Of a stretch of 64,000 nt of DNA, positions 10,286 through 18,211 are shown piece by piece. Location of the stretch: NCBI RefSeq assembly GCF_003416895.1, contig NZ_QVIO01000009.1:1-64000 (forward strand), given 5' to 3'. The stretch is from Duganella sp. BJB476 (lineage in GTDB: Bacteria; Pseudomonadota; Gammaproteobacteria; Burkholderiales; Burkholderiaceae_D). How positions within the stretch are numbered: position 1 is the first letter of the stretch; each line of letters begins with the position of its first letter. The notes beneath the pieces were generated by a model. That model did not search any database. It saw only the letters and a list, made by a program, of their open reading frames with translations, and was not told the DNA's origin. Position numbers and translations under genes: made by a program.

Positions 10286-10784
10286 TGACTTCGCGATCGA
10301 GTTATATGAAGGAAATTAAAGTGGAAGGGCTGACATTTTAGGCCCTTGCCCCGCACCTTATTCTCACCAATTCCCACATCATTGCATGTAGAGCGAAGTG
10401 TATCGCTGCACGAATAAAGTGTTCCGTAACGAAAACCATAAGTAATTGAAAATAAATCGATATTTATTTGTAGCGCACTTAAAGTGTGACGCCCATCTCC
10501 GAGCGTCCGCCGCTCGTAAGAAGGACATAGCGGCGCTGAGAATTGAACCCGCCTAAATGGAGAGTTGAAATTAAGTGAATTGTCCGTGTTTTTATAAAAT
10601 TCTTTTTAAATCAATTGCTTAGTAATTTTAAGTGGATTTAAATGAAAAATTAGGGCCACTGCGAAACGTCTCCTCCAGGCGCTGCTAAAAGCTACCGATT
10701 CAGCTTCCTGCCTCAGTTGGTTTAACGGCCAGGTCACTGAGGCTCTGGCAACGAGAAAATGATTTTTCTTTCTCACACGTTTAT

Positions 10785-10880
10785 GGAGGGGGGGCGCTTG
10801 GAATAGACGACCTTGTCAGCGTCGTCGGAGACGACGACAAGGCAGTTGTTGGAATGAAAATCAATGCCACAAAATAACAT
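10785..10880 (-). pseudogene. IS110-family transposase, N-terminal scrap
   Basis: Minus-strand translation from the ATG at 10880 gives MLFCGIDFHSNNCLVVVSDD and then ADKVVYSKR. This matches the conserved GIDLHSNN start of IS110-type DEDD transposases, including the first catalytic aspartate. Homology ends after about 32 residues at a G-rich run, and a stop follows. It is a different part of the transposase from the fragment at 6030-6350 and lies in the opposite orientation. Confidence 0.55.
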
Positions 10881-11038
10881 GACGGCAGCCTCGATAAAGT
10901 TCGGATTCGTACCGTGACTTTATGCTTCGGCTCGGCCGAAGGGAGGACGGCTAGATGATTATCAGATTCCGTTGCAAATTCGTGGGGAAGATGGGGCAAT
11001 TTTCAGTGCAACTCAACATGGTGAGGTATGTTCTTGAC

Positions 11039-11085
11039 GGCCCCGGGGCGGAATCGAACCACCGACACAAGGATTTTCAATCCTC
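11039..11085 (-). other. 3' half of a tRNA-Phe gene (probable attachment-site scar)
   Basis: On the minus strand an anticodon arm (GAGGATTGAAAATCC, anticodon GAA) is followed by a variable loop, a T arm (GGTGG-TTCGATT-CCGCC) and a 3' acceptor strand (CGGGGCC). The 5' half (acceptor 5' strand and D arm) is missing and CCA is not encoded. Duplicated 3' ends of tRNA genes are what site-specific integration of genomic islands leaves behind, so this is probably one end of an integrated element. Other tRNA-derived repeats are a less likely reading. Confidence 0.6.
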
Positions 11086-11598
11086 GTGTTAGCAGTTATT
11101 CATTAGCTTGGCACGGATTTCACGTTGGACGTTAGCGAAAAATAGGTCAGTCGCTGCAACTAGCGGTTTTTAGTCGCAGAATTGTGGCGCCAGTTGCAAA
11201 TACATTGACGCCCTACAGCTTGCTTCCTTCCTCGCTTGGTGACGTACCAGACTTTTTCGTTTCGACGCAACCCTGTTGTTGGTATGTTTAAAAACATTCT
11301 CTTTTGAATTTAAATAATATTCCTTGCAATGTTACAAGCAATGGGTGATGGCCCTTCTTAAGTATACTCGTTTCGATTTGCATCCCATCTATTGCTATTT
11401 TTGCAAATCGCCCGACCCTCGCGGTTACGGGTTGCTTGCCCTTGGGCAAGTTCTGGTCTGTTCACGCGTTCCTCGCGTAGCGCTTCCAGCATGAGCCGGT
11501 TGTGGGGTGGCGCTATCACCCTTTATTTTTCTACCCTTTCCGCCCTCAGGCGTCGCAGCTTCCAATCCCCCTAATCGTGCCATTTCACGGTTCAGGAC

Positions 11599-11721
11599 AT
11601 GTGGGTGAAGTACCCATCGCTGCTCTTTCTTTCTTCGATGTGGACGCTCATGGGCGTCGTGTTGACAGCGTTCGTCCGGACCAGGGACAAGAAGGACGAG
11701 GTAGCCGGAATTGACGCTTAG
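11599..11721 (+). CDS. Possible 40-residue membrane protein
   Basis: The frame reads MWVKYPSLLFLSSMWTLMGV, VLTAFVRT, then a charged tail (RDKKDEVAGIDA). That is one membrane helix with a cytoplasmic charged tail. AGGA lies immediately before the ATG, too close for a good ribosome binding site, so the start is uncertain. It sits in the AT-rich accessory segment between the tRNA scrap and plasmid-like genes. No family recognised. Confidence 0.3.
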   Translation: MWVKYPSLLFLSSMWTLMGVVLTAFVRTRDKKDEVAGIDA

Positions 11722-11925
11722 CAGGAGGTCTTGACCATGATGGTCGGAGGGCGCGTTTCACTTGTGTAAAACACGTTTAGTAGGACTTTAGTATTCGTAA
11801 ATGCCTCGTTTGCCGCAGGCGTTTGTGGTTATCTCAGCACTCAGTATTTATTTGTATTACGAACTTAGTAGGAAAAAAATGCCGGTACTCGACATGCTCA
11901 AACGAGCACAAAGAGAAACCAGCTG

Positions 11926-12195
11926 ATGATTGATCCGCCAAACACTGTTGGCTAAGTTTGCCGCGAAGCGGCACTTGAATTCTTTGCTTTCCAGGACTGG
12001 ACAGCGAAGAGTGGTGATTTGGAACGTGCGTGGACTAAATATCTGCCGGGAACCGACGACACCGATTTTAGAGTAACAATTGATTCGGCGCAATATTTTT
12101 TTCAAGTTGTGAACGGGCAGATCGATCCAAGCAACGTCATAGTACTTGCGATGGCAATAGGTAACATGGAAGAGCGACATGTCGGGTGCACCTAA
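11926..12195 (+). pseudogene. Coding-like frame with one internal stop, unknown protein
   Basis: ATG at 11926 overlaps the TGA of a preceding 15-codon frame. It gives MIDPPNTVG, a TAA at 11953-11955, then 79 codons of protein-like sequence in the same frame (REAALEFFAFQDWTAKSG, LERAWTKYLPGTDDTDFRV, SAQYFFQVVNGQIDPSNVIV, ending HVGCT). The composition is balanced, with aromatic and acidic residues typical of real protein. Translation could also start at TTG 12019. The stop of this frame falls inside the 11-bp repeat array. It looks like a small mobile-element gene with a nonsense mutation. Function unknown. Confidence 0.4.
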
Positions 12196-12284
12196 GGTGC
12201 ATATGGGGTGCACATCGAGTGCACATCGAGTGCACATCGAGTGCACATCGAGTCCACATCGGGTCCACTCAAGGGACATTTCCG
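12186..12284. repeat. Tandem 11-bp repeat array, unit GTGCACATCGA
   Basis: Nine consecutive 11-bp units run from 12186. The four at 12208-12251 are identical (GTGCACATCGA). The flanking units diverge gradually: GTGCACCTAAG, GTGCATATGGG before; GTCCACATCGG, GTCCACTCAAG, GGACATTTCCG after. Each perfect unit holds the palindrome GTGCAC. Spacing of 11 bp places each unit on about the same face of the helix, as in iteron-type protein-binding arrays. It precedes a small plasmid-type gene by about 140 nt. Confidence 0.85.
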
Positions 12285-12426
12285 GGACACTTTGTCTGTA
12301 GTAGGTTGAATCTCTGTTTTTCCCCCCTCATTATCGATGGGATAGGGAAAGCGCCGCCCAATACAATATATTTTCGCAGCCAGAAGAAAAAGTACCTGGG
12401 CAGCCAAACCGAAGCTAACCCAAATA

Positions 12427-12735
12427 ATGAAAAATAAAAATGACCAACCAGCCTTTCTGATCACCACCGAGGTTGCTCTTACCAGTATCTCTGCGACCAG
12501 GCGATTGGAAGAAAAACTAGATGCCATTGAAGGGTTACTCAAAAGTGGAATCAGCCGTCAGGCAGTAGTAGAACTTTTGAATAAAAATAGATTTAAGTTT
12601 ACGATTAGTAGTTTTGCCTCTGTGCTTAAGCGAGTTAGGAAAAAAAGCAATCTTCCGATTGATCCTTCAAATGAAAATAATATGGTTGCTGGATTGATGG
12701 CGATGGCCAATGTTGCCCAACCTAAAACAAAATAA
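12427..12735 (+). CDS. Small plasmid-type protein, TraK-like/HTH (tentative)
   Basis: 102 residues, Lys-rich and Asn-rich, with codon use far more AT-rich than the rest of the window. The central part (KLDAIEGLLKSGISRQAVVE, then LLNKNRFKFTISSFASVLKR) resembles the short helix-turn-helix-like proteins found near conjugation and mobilisation genes of plasmids, where a segment of the form gvs...l...g...s..sF...l.r is common. No strong ribosome binding site. The gene follows the 11-bp repeat array, which it could recognise. The assignment is a pattern resemblance only. Confidence 0.45.
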   Translation: MKNKNDQPAFLITTEVALTSISATRRLEEKLDAIEGLLKSGISRQAVVELLNKNRFKFTISSFASVLKRVRKKSNLPIDPSNENNMVAGLMAMANVAQPKTK

Positions 12736-12951
12736 CCTCGGAAATTTATATATGACATTCATTCTCCAGTTGAGTGGAAACGAGCAAAACATTGAAGAAA
12801 CAAATGAGTAATGTCAACTTCATTTTAGCCGATAGTGGAAATGTCAAAATGCTCTATATTTCTACCGTGCTGGCGCAATGCAATTGATACGGGGTTGCAG
12901 TGGATAGGAGGAGAGCTACAATTCGTCTATTGACACTTTGAGAGGTAACCG

Positions 12952-13209
12952 ATGCAGCACAAAGATCTAGAGAATATGACTGACTCCGAATATCGCGCTT
13001 GGTTGGTACAAACGAATGGTGTTATCGATCTGTCGGTATTGTCGGAGAAAAATCTTGTCGATCTTTTTAGCACGACGTTGCGAGAGACTGATCCGAATGT
13101 CCGTGCGCAAGGGTTGGCGGATGTAGCCAACATGTGTTTGGCCATGGCCGATTTAATGCTGGGAGCCCAGAGTTACGTCGCCACATGCGTGGTGCTAAAT
13201 AAGCACTAA
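12952..13209 (+). CDS. Hypothetical 85-residue acidic protein
   Basis: ATG at 12952 has GAGAGGT about 6 nt upstream, a good ribosome binding site. The product (MQHKDLENMTDSEYRAWLVQ ... MADLMLGAQSYV) is predicted mainly helical and soluble, with no signal peptide or recognisable motif. Its AT-rich codon use matches the preceding plasmid-type gene, suggesting common origin. Unrecognised. Confidence 0.5.
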   Translation: MQHKDLENMTDSEYRAWLVQTNGVIDLSVLSEKNLVDLFSTTLRETDPNVRAQGLADVANMCLAMADLMLGAQSYVATCVVLNKH

Positions 13210-13264
13210 AGGCTTAGTTTAGCGAAGCGATTTGCGAGTGAACGGGCTGAGTTGACACAGTTTC

Positions 13265-13576
13265 ATGCGCATTCGTTTCGATACAGGATTTGTGCCGCTT
13301 AACGGGATGAAAATGGAAGCAGTGGCGATATGCTATTCGTATATAGCCTCGATAGAAAAATGGAAACGTTGTGATATGCCACTGCCGAAAATCGACACAC
13401 TCAGCTGCCTGCCAGTGTCTATGCCCGGCGAAAATACTTACCGCCAAACGGCTGCACTATGGTTGGCGAGGGAGCTGCTCGACCAAATACTTTTTGAAAA
13501 TTGTTTTGATTTCAATAGGGTAGAAATTCGGAGTTTAAACCAGTTGTTTTGTGATGTAGTTATCTTCGCAATATGA
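13265..13576 (+). CDS. Hypothetical protein, doubtful
   Basis: 103 codons starting MRIRFDTGFVPLNGMKMEAV and ending in FCDVVIFAI. No ribosome binding site is seen before the ATG and no family is recognised. The frame is the longest in this stretch and its composition is not unreasonable. It may be a remnant of an accessory gene or a chance frame. Confidence 0.25.
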   Translation: MRIRFDTGFVPLNGMKMEAVAICYSYIASIEKWKRCDMPLPKIDTLSCLPVSMPGENTYRQTAALWLARELLDQILFENCFDFNRVEIRSLNQLFCDVVIFAI

Positions 13577-13694
13577 GTTCGGTCTAAATCGCTATAAGTG
13601 TGCTAGATGCTCGCGCGCCGCTCAAAATACAACTGGTGCCCTGAATACTTGGGAGCTGAGAATTCGGTCACTGCCGGGTAGGGCTGGGATTACT

Positions 13695-15707
13695 TCAACG
13701 CCAGCCGGCACGGCACGGGGGGGCGCTGTCGTAACCGTCACCTAGCTTGAAGATCAGCACTACCTGTTCCAGATCGGAGGCTTGGTCTTGCAGCGCGTGT
13801 GCGGCGGCGGCCGCTTGCTCGACCAGCGCGGCGTTCTGCTGCGTGACCTGGTTCATCTGCGCGATGGCCTCGTGCACCTGGCCGATGCCGGCGCGCTGCT
13901 CGTCGCTGGCGGTGCTGATCTCGGCCATGATGTCGGTCACGCGGCGCACGCTGACCACCACTTCCTGCATCGTGCTGCCGGCCTTCGCCACCTGCGCGCT
14001 GCCGATGTCGACCTTGCTGACCGAGTCATCAATCAGCGCCTTGATTTCCTTGGCCGCAGTGGCCGAGCGCTGCGCCAGGTTGCGCACTTCCGACGCCACC
14101 ACCGCGAAGCCGCGGCCTTGCTCACCTGCGCGTGCCGCTTCCACCGCCGCGTTCAAGGCCAGGATATTGGTCTGGAAGGCGATGCTATCGATGACTGAGA
14201 TGATGTCGACGATCTTGCGCGAGGACTGGTTAATTGAGTCCATCGTGTCGACCACTTGCGCCACCACTTCACCACCCTTGGCGGCGATGCCCGAGGCGGC
14301 CAGCGCCATCTGGTTAGCCTGCGCAGCGTTGTCGGCGTTCTGCTTAACGGCGCTGCTGAGCCGTTCCATTGACGTGGCGGTTTCCTCCAGGTTGGAGGCC
14401 TGCTCTTCGGTACGCGACGACAAATCCAGGTTGCTGGCGGCGATCTCGTTGGAGGCGGTGGTGATCTGCTCGGCGCCCAGTCGTACCTGGCCGACCACAC
14501 CGGACAGGTTCTTGCAGATGCCGTTCAGCGCGTACAGCAGTAGGCCGATCTCATCCTTGTTATCGATGGCCAGTTGCACATCCAGGTTGCCCTGGGCGAT
14601 GCGGGTCGCGGCCGCTTCGGCGCGGGCCAGCGGGCGGGTGATGTTGGCGCGCACCAGCAGGAACAGGATCGCGGCGAACAAGGCCAGCGACACCAGGCCC
14701 AGCGCGGCGTAGCGGTTGCGCAGCTGGCCTGCCTCGCGGGTGATTTCTTCCGTGTAGGTGCCGCCGACGATCAGCCAGTTCCACGGCTTGAAGGTATGGA
14801 ACTCGACCATTTTCTCGCGCGGCGCGGCGCCGGCGCTGTCGGCCCAACTGTAGCGCATCGAGCCTTCCTTGGCCTCCAGCATGTCCTTGACGAACGGGCG
14901 GCCGTCGCTGCTGGCGTTGTCGATCAGGCTCTCGCCTTCCTTGGCCGGGTGCACCAGCGCGGTGCCCAGCGCCTTGCCCGGCGCGGCGTTGACCACGTAG
15001 ATGTAGCCGCTGTCGCCGATCTTGATGGCCTTGATCTTTTCCTTCAGCATGGCCATGTTCTTCGAGATGTCCAGGCCGATGAACAGCACGCCGATGACCT
15101 GGCCGCCGGCGTCCTTGATCGGATCGTATTGCGTGATGTACTGCTTGCCGAACAAGGTGGCCAGGCCGATGTAGTTGTCGCCGGCGCGCAGCGGCGCGTA
15201 GCTCGGGTGGCCGTGGTCGAGCTGGGTGCCGACCGCGCGCTCGCCGTTTTCCTTCTTCAGCGAGGTGCTCACGCGCACGAACTCGTCGCCGCTGGCGGCA
15301 AAGATGGTGGCGACCACGCCGGTGTCGGCGGTGAACTTGTCGGGGATGGCGAAGTCCAGGTTCAGCGTCTTGCCGTCGTGCTTGAGCGACGGTGTGGCCT
15401 TGCCGCCGATGTCGACGATGGTGGTGCTGTCCCGCGTGAACTTGCCGTCGCCGAAACCGGCGGCGAACAAGCGGGCGAAGCTGGATGCCTCGTTGGTCAT
15501 AGCGGTGTTGAACACGTCGACCGTGTTGCTGATGCCGCCCAGCGTGTTGGCGACATTGGCTTTGGCACGCTCGGTCAGCATGGTCGAAGTGTTCATGTTG
15601 ATCAGGCTGAGGAGCATGACCAGGATGACGGCGATCAGGCCGAACGTAATCACGGTGATCTTGGTGCCGACGCCCCAGTCGCGGGGACTCATGGTAAAGG
15701 TTTGCAT
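13695..15707 (-). CDS. Methyl-accepting chemotaxis protein with periplasmic Cache domain
   Basis: 670 residues if started at MQTFTM (15707). ATG at 15692 is the alternative, and the longer upstream frame lacks a start signal. Layout: membrane helix about 15-38, periplasmic Cache 3/Cache 2-type ligand domain about 40-315 (DTGVVATIFAASGDEFVRVS, KAIKIGDSGYIYVVN, WNWLIVGGTY), second helix about 325-350, HAMP about 350-405, and the signalling coiled coil with the conserved hairpin (SIAFQTNILALNAAVEAARA, GEQGRGFAVVASEVR). No C-terminal CheR-binding pentapeptide. It would report a small extracellular ligand to CheA through CheW. Decayed copies of a similar Cache domain lie at 17.8 kb. Confidence 0.92.
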   Translation of the reverse strand: MQTFTMSPRDWGVGTKITVITFGLIAVILVMLLSLINMNTSTMLTERAKANVANTLGGISNTVDVFNTAMTNEASSFARLFAAGFGDGKFTRDSTTIVDIGGKATPSLKHDGKTLNLDFAIPDKFTADTGVVATIFAASGDEFVRVSTSLKKENGERAVGTQLDHGHPSYAPLRAGDNYIGLATLFGKQYITQYDPIKDAGGQVIGVLFIGLDISKNMAMLKEKIKAIKIGDSGYIYVVNAAPGKALGTALVHPAKEGESLIDNASSDGRPFVKDMLEAKEGSMRYSWADSAGAAPREKMVEFHTFKPWNWLIVGGTYTEEITREAGQLRNRYAALGLVSLALFAAILFLLVRANITRPLARAEAAATRIAQGNLDVQLAIDNKDEIGLLLYALNGICKNLSGVVGQVRLGAEQITTASNEIAASNLDLSSRTEEQASNLEETATSMERLSSAVKQNADNAAQANQMALAASGIAAKGGEVVAQVVDTMDSINQSSRKIVDIISVIDSIAFQTNILALNAAVEAARAGEQGRGFAVVASEVRNLAQRSATAAKEIKALIDDSVSKVDIGSAQVAKAGSTMQEVVVSVRRVTDIMAEISTASDEQRAGIGQVHEAIAQMNQVTQQNAALVEQAAAAAHALQDQASDLEQVVLIFKLGDGYDSAPPCRAGWR

Positions 15708-16694
15708 TATTCTTTGTAGGTAAAGGTGGTGCGGATTGAGGGTGCTCTGGGGGAGCGACTGCGTGAGGCGATAAGGTGCTGCCAAAGCGCTTCGCGAGAC
15801 GAGACGTGCAGGCTCTGCCGGAGTGCTGCGTGGGGTTGTAAGCCAGAAACCCAGTCTGAGGTTCTTGTTTACATTGCCAATTAAGGACAATCGCTCGGCC
15901 CTGTCGAAAGCCGGCCACTGCAGCCGGCCTCTCAATCAATACCGCATTGTTCTAGGTCACGTAATTTATTTAATTGATCGCTCGGTTGTTCGATGCCAGG
16001 TTATATGAGGTTGCAACAGACTACTCATAAAGCACTTATTGCATCTTGCTAACCTAAAATTTCTCTTATGGAAGTCATTTAAAATAATAGCCTAGCCTGA
16101 TGAAATTTCATCTCGGGAAATCCTGATTTTCTTGTAGGAAGCTGGGATGGTTTCGGTTACGGGGACAGAAGATAGGTTCGCTAATCAAAGTTTAAGCATT
16201 AGGAGCGGGGGCGTTGTCCGCAGACTAGCCGTTTGCCTGAAACTATTGGCCAACATCCTCTTCGGTCTTGCTGCCAGCCGCAAAGTGGGTATCGATACTT
16301 TCGTGAACAATTTGAAAAAGATGGCGCTGCTGGCGTTGATGTAGACCGTCGTCGCCAGCGTGCAGCAAAGTGTGACCGTGACGGGACAGAAGAAGACATC
16401 TCCGTGGATGAGGACCGAGAGCTAGCACTTCATTGTCTTTTCCAACACCAGCAATGACGCCGTGCGCCAGTTGCTGGACAACTTGGAAAAGCTGGATCAA
16501 GTGCCGCGCATCCAGACCAGGGACTGCCAGATCGCCGCCGTCGCCCGGCACAAGTTAACGCTGTACTATCACGATCGCCTTGGCAGTTTCAACGACGCAG
16601 TCGTCGATCACCGGCACTATCGACATGCGCTCCGGCCTACGTTAATCTCTGTGTGAGCTGGGCCATCTACTATTTTGAGCAACAGTACGCGACT
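15708..16694. other. Region without confident gene; degenerate coding remnants
   Basis: Nearly 1 kb between the chemoreceptor and the next small gene. On the plus strand, disjoint frames such as 16433-16656 (HFIVFSNTSNDAVRQLLDNL and onward) look protein-like but lack starts and are broken by stops, suggesting old pseudogene material I cannot identify. A palindrome-like TCAGGATTTCCCGA on the minus strand (16113-16126) resembles the upstream element of the signalling genes, but its downstream box is poor. Confidence 0.4.
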
Positions 16695-17090
16695 TCATAC
16701 CCGGTTTCCGGCTAGTGTAAGCACACAGTAGCGTTGGAACATCTGCGCTGCATGCTGGCGCATAGCCCTACCCTCTACCGCCAGCAGATGCTCGCTTGGA
16801 GCACCGCGGGCTAGACAGCTGATGATGTCGACTAAGCAGTCGCAATTTTCGCGTATCAACGTAACCAGAACTAGATCGATCTCAAGTTCCCTTCTGCGAA
16901 TCTGCGCCTGCAGGCGTTCGGTTATGCCGGTGAACAATACCATCACGTCCGCACTCATTTCGAGGATTTGAAGACTCGGTGCATGGCCTTGCTGCTCGCT
17001 GACCTTGATCACCTCTGCCGCCAGCGTCATTGCCCGTAGCACCGTTTGGTATTCCATCACGTAGTGCTGCAAATGTGCCGAGTTACTCAT
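16695..17090 (-). CDS. Uncharacterised 131-residue helical protein (paralogue of the 46110 gene)
   Basis: Soluble, predicted all-helical protein beginning MSNSAHLQHYVMEYQTVLRA. It aligns along its whole length with the 131-residue product at 46110-46505: HY..EYQ.V.RAM in the N-terminus, LE.SAD....F....ERL.AQ in the middle, and the almost identical RRRELEIDLVL..LIRE.CDC block, ending LAGN. Nothing in either copy points to an enzyme. Both copies lie near Cache-domain genes, so a role in the same sensory pathways is conceivable but not shown. Confidence 0.6.
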   Translation of the reverse strand: MSNSAHLQHYVMEYQTVLRAMTLAAEVIKVSEQQGHAPSLQILEMSADVMVLFTGITERLQAQIRRRELEIDLVLVTLIRENCDCLVDIISCLARGAPSEHLLAVEGRAMRQHAAQMFQRYCVLTLAGNRV

Positions 17091-17183
17091 CCCTTCCCCC
17101 TATCCTTCTTTGTTAACCCCTCAATCTCTTTTTTCTCACCACGTCCAGCATTTAGTTTCCCGTTTCTAATTGGCTACGGCAAG

Positions 17184-17414
17184 CTATCTCACCAGTGCAT
17201 ACAGTACCCCGTCGAAACAGGATGGATTGACGCAGACAAATTTTCGCTCTACCGGCTCGCCAGTAATGGTGCAAGCCATCACAGTTATCTTATCGCGTCG
17301 TGTCGGTACATATTCATGTACCACCTCTTTACCTGCTTTGTCATTGATGCCGCAGATCAGCACAAAACGTCCATCGGGCACATCGCTGGCCCTCCATATC
17401 TGGCCGATTCTCAT
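17184..17414 (-). CDS. Possible 76-residue protein of unknown function
   Basis: Minus-strand frame starting MRIGQIWRASDVPDGRFVLI and running through NDKAGKEVVHEYVPTRRDKI to a short C-terminus with two cysteines. Composition is protein-like and hydrophobic/charged alternation suggests a small beta-rich domain, but I recognise no family and see no clear ribosome binding site. The surroundings are degenerate, so it may itself be a fragment. Confidence 0.3.
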   Translation of the reverse strand: MRIGQIWRASDVPDGRFVLICGINDKAGKEVVHEYVPTRRDKITVMACTITGEPVERKFVCVNPSCFDGVLYALVR

Positions 17415-17525
17415 TACGATGGTTCCCCTGTTTCGGCGCCTCAGCAAATCGCGGCATGTTCAAGTTACCAATACAGGCGACATTGCATCAATGTTCATAC
17501 TTCTGCTATCGGCAAGAGCGGATTC

Positions 17526-17942
17526 TCATGTAGGGATTGCCTCGACACCATGTAGGGCAATAAGACCAGCTTTCCAGTTTAGAAGCAGCTTGGCGCCTGT
17601 CAACAATCGAGCGTAGCACCTTGCCTTCCATATGAATTGCGTAAGGAGGCCGCGAATTACTTGTCGGTGTAATTTGATCGGCCAGATCATCGTCAAACCC
17701 GTACAGTATCGTAAGTTCAGCCTGTTATTCGTCAGTTTCCTCCTGGCTGGAGGTCTGCTCTTCACGAACTGGGTGCCGACGGCGCGCTTGGCGTTTTCCT
17801 TCTTCATCGAGGTGCTCACTCGCATGAACTCCTTGCCGCTTGCGGCGGTGAACTTGTCGGAAGCTGTGATGCTCTCGGCCGTGAGGTGGACGATAGTGTG
17901 ATCGTATTTAATATGTTTGACGCTGGCCTCGACTTCGTCCAC
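17526..17942 (-). pseudogene. Decayed chemoreceptor Cache-domain fragment
   Basis: The minus frame contains KFTAASGKEFMRVSTSMKKE and NAKRAVGTQF. This matches almost residue for residue the Cache-domain segment of the intact chemoreceptor at 13695-15707 (AASGDEFVRVSTSLKKENGERAVGTQ). The residues on either side do not continue the homology properly: the upstream part is shortened and the downstream part is unrelated sequence. It is the remnant of a second receptor of the same type, most of which is lost. Confidence 0.6.
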
Positions 17943-18105
17943 ATAGCCCCTCGTGTTCTGGAATGAAAGACGGTGTGGACTAGTGCGATCAGTCGCCTTG
18001 AGCGGCGGCGGCGATCACAAAACTTCGCTGATGGGCCGCGAACTTCGTTTTTGCAAGCAAAGGACTTGCAGAGCGTGGGTAAGCTCCTCAGGAAAATGTT
18101 TTCAT

Positions 18106-18121
18106 ATGGAAACTTTTCCAT
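18106..18121. promoter_or_regulatory. Perfect palindrome upstream of the alginate-lyase-like gene
   Basis: ATGGAAACTTTTCCAT is a 7+2+7 perfect inverted repeat lying about 90 nt before the start at 18212. Its form (GGAA..TTCC) recalls the palindrome found upstream of seven other genes here, but the second box is not clearly present at the usual distance. Possibly an operator for this gene. Confidence 0.35.
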
Positions 18122-18211
18122 CCGTCCTTAGATGGCATGTTGCTGAATCTGACGTCTATTGTGCCCACCATTGATTTCCCCATCCATACACTGATAACCG
18201 CAAAGGTGACT

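Larger units (their letters stand above)
10286..11598. other. AT-rich region without intact gene; contains IS110 and tRNA scraps
   Basis: About 1.3 kb with no convincing complete gene. The stretch 10440-10660 is distinctly AT-rich compared with the rest of the window. The recognisable pieces are an IS110 transposase N-terminal fragment (10785-10880, minus) and a tRNA-Phe 3' fragment (11039-11085, minus), listed separately. The remainder shows nothing I can identify. Confidence 0.5.

Noticed and set aside
11857..12279. Minus-strand frame covering the 11-bp repeats
   Set aside because: Its Cys/Met/His-rich start is just the translated tandem repeat. The plus strand shows the more protein-like frame.
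12186..12284. CRISPR array
   Set aside because: Units are 11 bp in direct tandem with no spacers, and no cas gene is present.
14574..15719. Long plus-strand frame opposite the Cache chemoreceptor
   Set aside because: Antisense shadow of a GC-rich gene. Its composition (Ala, Gly, Arg, His, Asp rich) has no domain, while the minus strand encodes a textbook chemoreceptor.
16085..16126. Copy of the two-part element upstream of the chemoreceptor at 15707
   Set aside because: The palindrome half (TCAGGATTTCCCGA) fits, but the second box is weak and nearly 400 nt separate it from the start codon.
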